A stretch of 64,000 nt of DNA from assembly GCA_027943335.1 (NCBI GenBank), contig BSBK01004081.1:124001-188000 (forward strand), written 5' to 3'. Positions within the stretch are counted from its first letter, which is position 1. Each line of letters begins with the position of its first letter. Source of the DNA: Chamaecyparis obtusa. Its lineage: Eukaryota > Streptophyta > Pinopsida > Cupressales > Cupressaceae. The position numbers were made by a program, and so were the translations under genes. Of the stretch, positions 61,323 to 64,000 are shown piece after piece. The notes under the pieces were generated by a model. The model saw only the letters and a program-made list of their open reading frames with translations. It was not told the DNA's origin and made no database searches.

Positions 61323-62297
61323 TCAATCCATATCAATTAATGATGCCCCTTCAGGAGGAAGGACAATCCCATCATCCCATTTGATGTCCACCTGATTATG
61401 GCATGCCACATTCGCAACCCAGTCAGCTACAAAATTTGCTTCCCTATAATTGTGAGTAGCTACACACGCATCAAAGGAGTTTATGATGCTTTTTGATTTG
61501 TTAATAGCATTACAAATTGTCCATGAAGGGGTCATGATATTATTAAGACACTTAATAATATTCAGAGAATCCCCTTCAACCCAAACTTTTCTATAATTTT
61601 TCCTTTTAGCCAACATAAGACCATTAAGATCAGCATTGGCCTCAACAACATGGTTAGTATTAAAACCAATAGGAATGGCCTTAGCACCTTTGCAATTCCC
61701 ATTTTCATCTCTAATAACAATGCCACAACCAGCAATCCCTGGATTGCCCTTAGAGGCACCATCAAAATTGATTTCCATCCATCCATTAGGGAGGCAATCC
61801 CAGTGGGCCTCATTCCTCAAACTTCCCTTGATATTATGGACCTTTTTATCATCTAGCTTCCAATTTTTGAAGACTTTCACCTCCCAATAATCTTTTGGTT
61901 CCTGATAATTACTAGTCATCCAAATGTTCTCTAGTAGGGCTCTCTTAATCTTGTGGAAAATCACAACCCAACTAGACTCCTTGTTTCTAAAGATCATATC
62001 ATTCCTCTCTTTCCAAACCCCCCAACAGATGTAGGGTAAAAGGAAGTTCCAGATAGATAATAAAATATTATTATTAGTAGGAGATCTCCAAGAAGTGAAA
62101 AGCTCCTGAATACCCTGTGGAAAGATCCAATCCATATTCATCAAATCCAAAAACTTCTCCCATGTTTTCCTAGAAAAGGCATAATGAATAGTCATATGAT
62201 TAATGTTCTTCTCATCACTCTTGCAGAGAAAAAATTTGTTAGTTAGGTATAAACCCCTTTTCCTAATATTATCAATAGTTAACATTTTATCCTCCAA
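61323..62297 (-). pseudogene. E10 zinc-finger tail and RNase H, open for 324 codons
   Basis: The N-terminal part (about 62000-62250) resembles the zf-RVT tail of plant LINEs (KNINHMTIHYAFSRKTW), with some Cys lost. The RNase H follows: INFDGASKGNPG (61740-61775, first Asp), VVEANADLNGLMLA (Glu), WVEGDSLNIIKCL (second Asp) and REANFVADWVAN (last Asp). All four acidic residues are present and no stop interrupts the domain. It would remove RNA from the RNA-DNA hybrid. It is in a different frame from the RT upstream, so a frame shift lies between 62300 and 62800. Confidence 0.87.
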
Positions 62298-64000
62298 TAA
62301 GATCTAAAAAAACACATTAATTTTAGGGGTTAAGCCTTTAAACCAAGCTTTCACCTAACACGGTTCTAGGCAATTCTCATAATTTTGCATATACAAAGAG
62401 GAGACCAAGAAAGAACCATTAAAATTGTATCTCCAGATTAAAGTATCCTCTTCATCAATGAGGAAGACAACATTAAAAATTTTATTCAGACTTCTAAGAG
62501 AGGGATCCACCCTAGACAAGTCAGTCCAGTTATCCCCTTCCTAATAGTCAACCACATGCAAGCCAAAAACCTGTTTACATTGTAACATTTTTTCTTTCCA
62601 ATTTGAATTAGAATTAAGAGGGTGATCCAAAATCAATTCATCATCCCAAAAAAGAATAGTCTTTCCATTTCACACCCTTCTTGATCAGTTCCTTCTTTCT
62701 CAAAGCATTATTCCAAATGCTAGAACCTCCTTGTATAGATTCCTAATTCAGAAATTTTTGGAAGTTACTCCCGTCCCTATTATATTTTTTGTGCCAAATA
62801 GTACTCTATTCTCCCGGGGTCTTGAATAATCTCCAAAGAAGTTTTTCCATAAGAAAATCATTCATACTTCTTATACTTCGAAGACTGAGGCCCCCCTTCT
62901 TAACAGGTTTACAAACATTATCCCAAGCAATGAGAGCCATTCTCTTTTTATGTTCCACTCTAGACCAAAGGAAATTATTTTGGATTTTTTCAATACTTTC
63001 AGCAAACTTCCTAGGGATTTTAAAAATACTTAAAGCATAGAGAGGGATGCTTTGGAGAGTAGCCTTAAGCACCAAAAGTTTACCAGCCTGGCTCAAAAGA
63101 GCACCCTTCCAACCAGCTAAACTCCTATGGAATTTAAAAATCATAGCTCTCCAAAAAGAATCAGGGGGTTCAAAGCAAAGAGGAAAACCTAAGTAGGATC
63201 TAGGAAGGCATCCCACCTCACATCCCATCACCCTTTTTATCCTTTCTTGTCTTCGATCAAGAAAACTAATGAATAAAATAGAACTCTTGTTCCAATTTAT
63301 TATCTGTCCAGTAGAAGCACCATAATTATCAAGGGCTTTTTTGATGATTTTACCATTTTTTATAGAGGCTTCCCCCATAATAATAGAGTTGTCCACGAAC
63401 TACTTGTGAGAACAAATCTGCTCTTTTGAAGAAGGCAGCAACCCTATAAATTCACCTTTGTTAACCAACCGACCAATGTGTCTACCCAAACACTCCGCCA
63501 TAATAATGAATAGGATTGGAGACAAAGGGTCCCCCTATCTAAGACCTCTCGAAGACTTGAAGGGAGTAGGAGATCCATTCACAAGCACCAAGAAAGTAGC
63601 AGAGGAAACAAGACAATGAATAAGATCTCTACTTCTCTTATTGAAGCCAAAAGCCTCTAAAGTAGCCTTCAAAAAATCCCAGTCAGCCCTATCATAAGCT
63701 TTAGACAAGTCCAACTTCAACAAAAAACCTTCTTTTTTAGACATCGTCAAAGAATGGATATTTTCATGAATAGAAATGATTGAGCCCAGAATTTGTCTTC
63801 CTAGGACAAAGCCATTCTGCTGTCCAAAAATCAAGGAGGGAAGAAAAAGAAGAACTCTAGAGGTAAGGACTTTTGAGATAATCTTGTACACAGAGTTGCA
63901 TAAGATGATAGGTCTGAACTAATCCAAACTATCAACACCCACTTTCTTTGGAATCAAGGCTATAAAGGTACCATTAAGTTCCTTAAGAATCCTTCTTGAG
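62298..64000 (-). pseudogene. E10 reverse transcriptase, partial, decayed
   Basis: Enters from beyond the window. SVYKIISKVLTSR (63860-63895), GFVLGRQI (63800-63825), LKLDLSKAYDRADWDFL (63670-63720) and PLSPILFIIMAECL (63480-63530) are standard LINE RT motifs. The catalytic box reads FVDN (about 63385-63396) instead of FADD/FVDD, so the second Asp is lost, and a TAG precedes it. Another TAG replaces Gln in the RQGDP motif near 63537. The thumb region (62806-63396) continues open with GASTGQIINWNKS and YLGFPL. Damaged sequence follows to 62298. Confidence 0.88.

Larger units (their letters stand above)
59149..64000 (-). mobile_element. E10: LINE with RNase H and an extra third ORF; continues beyond the window
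   Basis: Minus strand. From the window edge inward: RT (to about 62800), zinc-finger/RVT-like tail, RNase H (61323-62297) and then a further 650-codon ORF (59339-61306). The endonuclease and ORF1 would lie beyond 64000. RNase H after RT is known for a plant L1 branch. A long ORF after RNase H is not usual. The 3' end near 59149 has no long poly(A); it abuts the truncated LTR of E8. Confidence 0.85.

Overview
This 64 kb window looks like intergenic DNA from a large, retrotransposon-rich seed-plant genome. The style (huge nested LTR elements, heavy decay, no host gene) suggests a gymnosperm or a similarly bloated plant genome, but that is inference. I found no convincing host protein gene, rRNA, tRNA, snRNA or CRISPR array. 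Almost everything that can be explained is a retroelement, and all coding regions carry stops or frameshifts.

Layout. (1) 1-980: flank with a compound microsatellite. (2) 981-28259: a Ty1/copia element (E1; TSD GAAAG) opened by two later insertions. One is E2 (5806-12997; TSD GTTTG), an LTR element with a gag-like ORF and a 1,037-codon second ORF but no polymerase. The other is E4 (13061-27048; TSD ATTTC/ACTTC), a Ty3/gypsy element of the Tat/Ogre type with two RNase H regions. (3) 28260-30482: old flank with a possible LTR edge near 28786. (4) 30483-39248, minus strand: three chromovirus-type LTRs enclosing one nearly complete (E5) and one deleted (E6) internal region. (5) 39346-46341, minus strand: E3 (TSD CATTG), a relative of E2 with the same two-ORF plan. 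(6) 46347-49860: AT-rich flank with a 950-bp MITE-like element bounded by TTAA. (7) about 49900-53988, plus strand: a decayed LINE (E9). (8) 53989-59148, minus orientation: a non-coding LTR element (E8) with tandem repeats in place of genes. (9) 59149-64000, minus strand: a second LINE (E10) with RT, RNase H and an extra third ORF.

The most interesting signal is the second ORF of E2 and E3. Both are about 1,030 codons, sit at the same place after a four-zinc-knuckle gag-like ORF, and align from start to end (N-terminal globular part, acidic/basic middle, coiled-coil end), yet neither has protease, RT or integrase. The extra ORF of LINE E10 has the same order of parts and a similar short motif (hydrophobic-x-[IV]-T-x4-I-x2-[VI]-x-G-L-x3-G). 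This may be an undescribed retroelement accessory protein present in both LTR and non-LTR elements.

Order of events from nesting: older flank, then E1, then E2 and E4 inside E1. Separately, the E5/E6 cluster and E3 went into the flank on the right. E8 interrupts LINE E9, and LINE E10 abuts or truncates the right LTR of E8. Many stops are TAG or TGA where family motifs have CAG, CGA or TGG, as expected from long-term cytosine methylation and deamination of silenced repeats.
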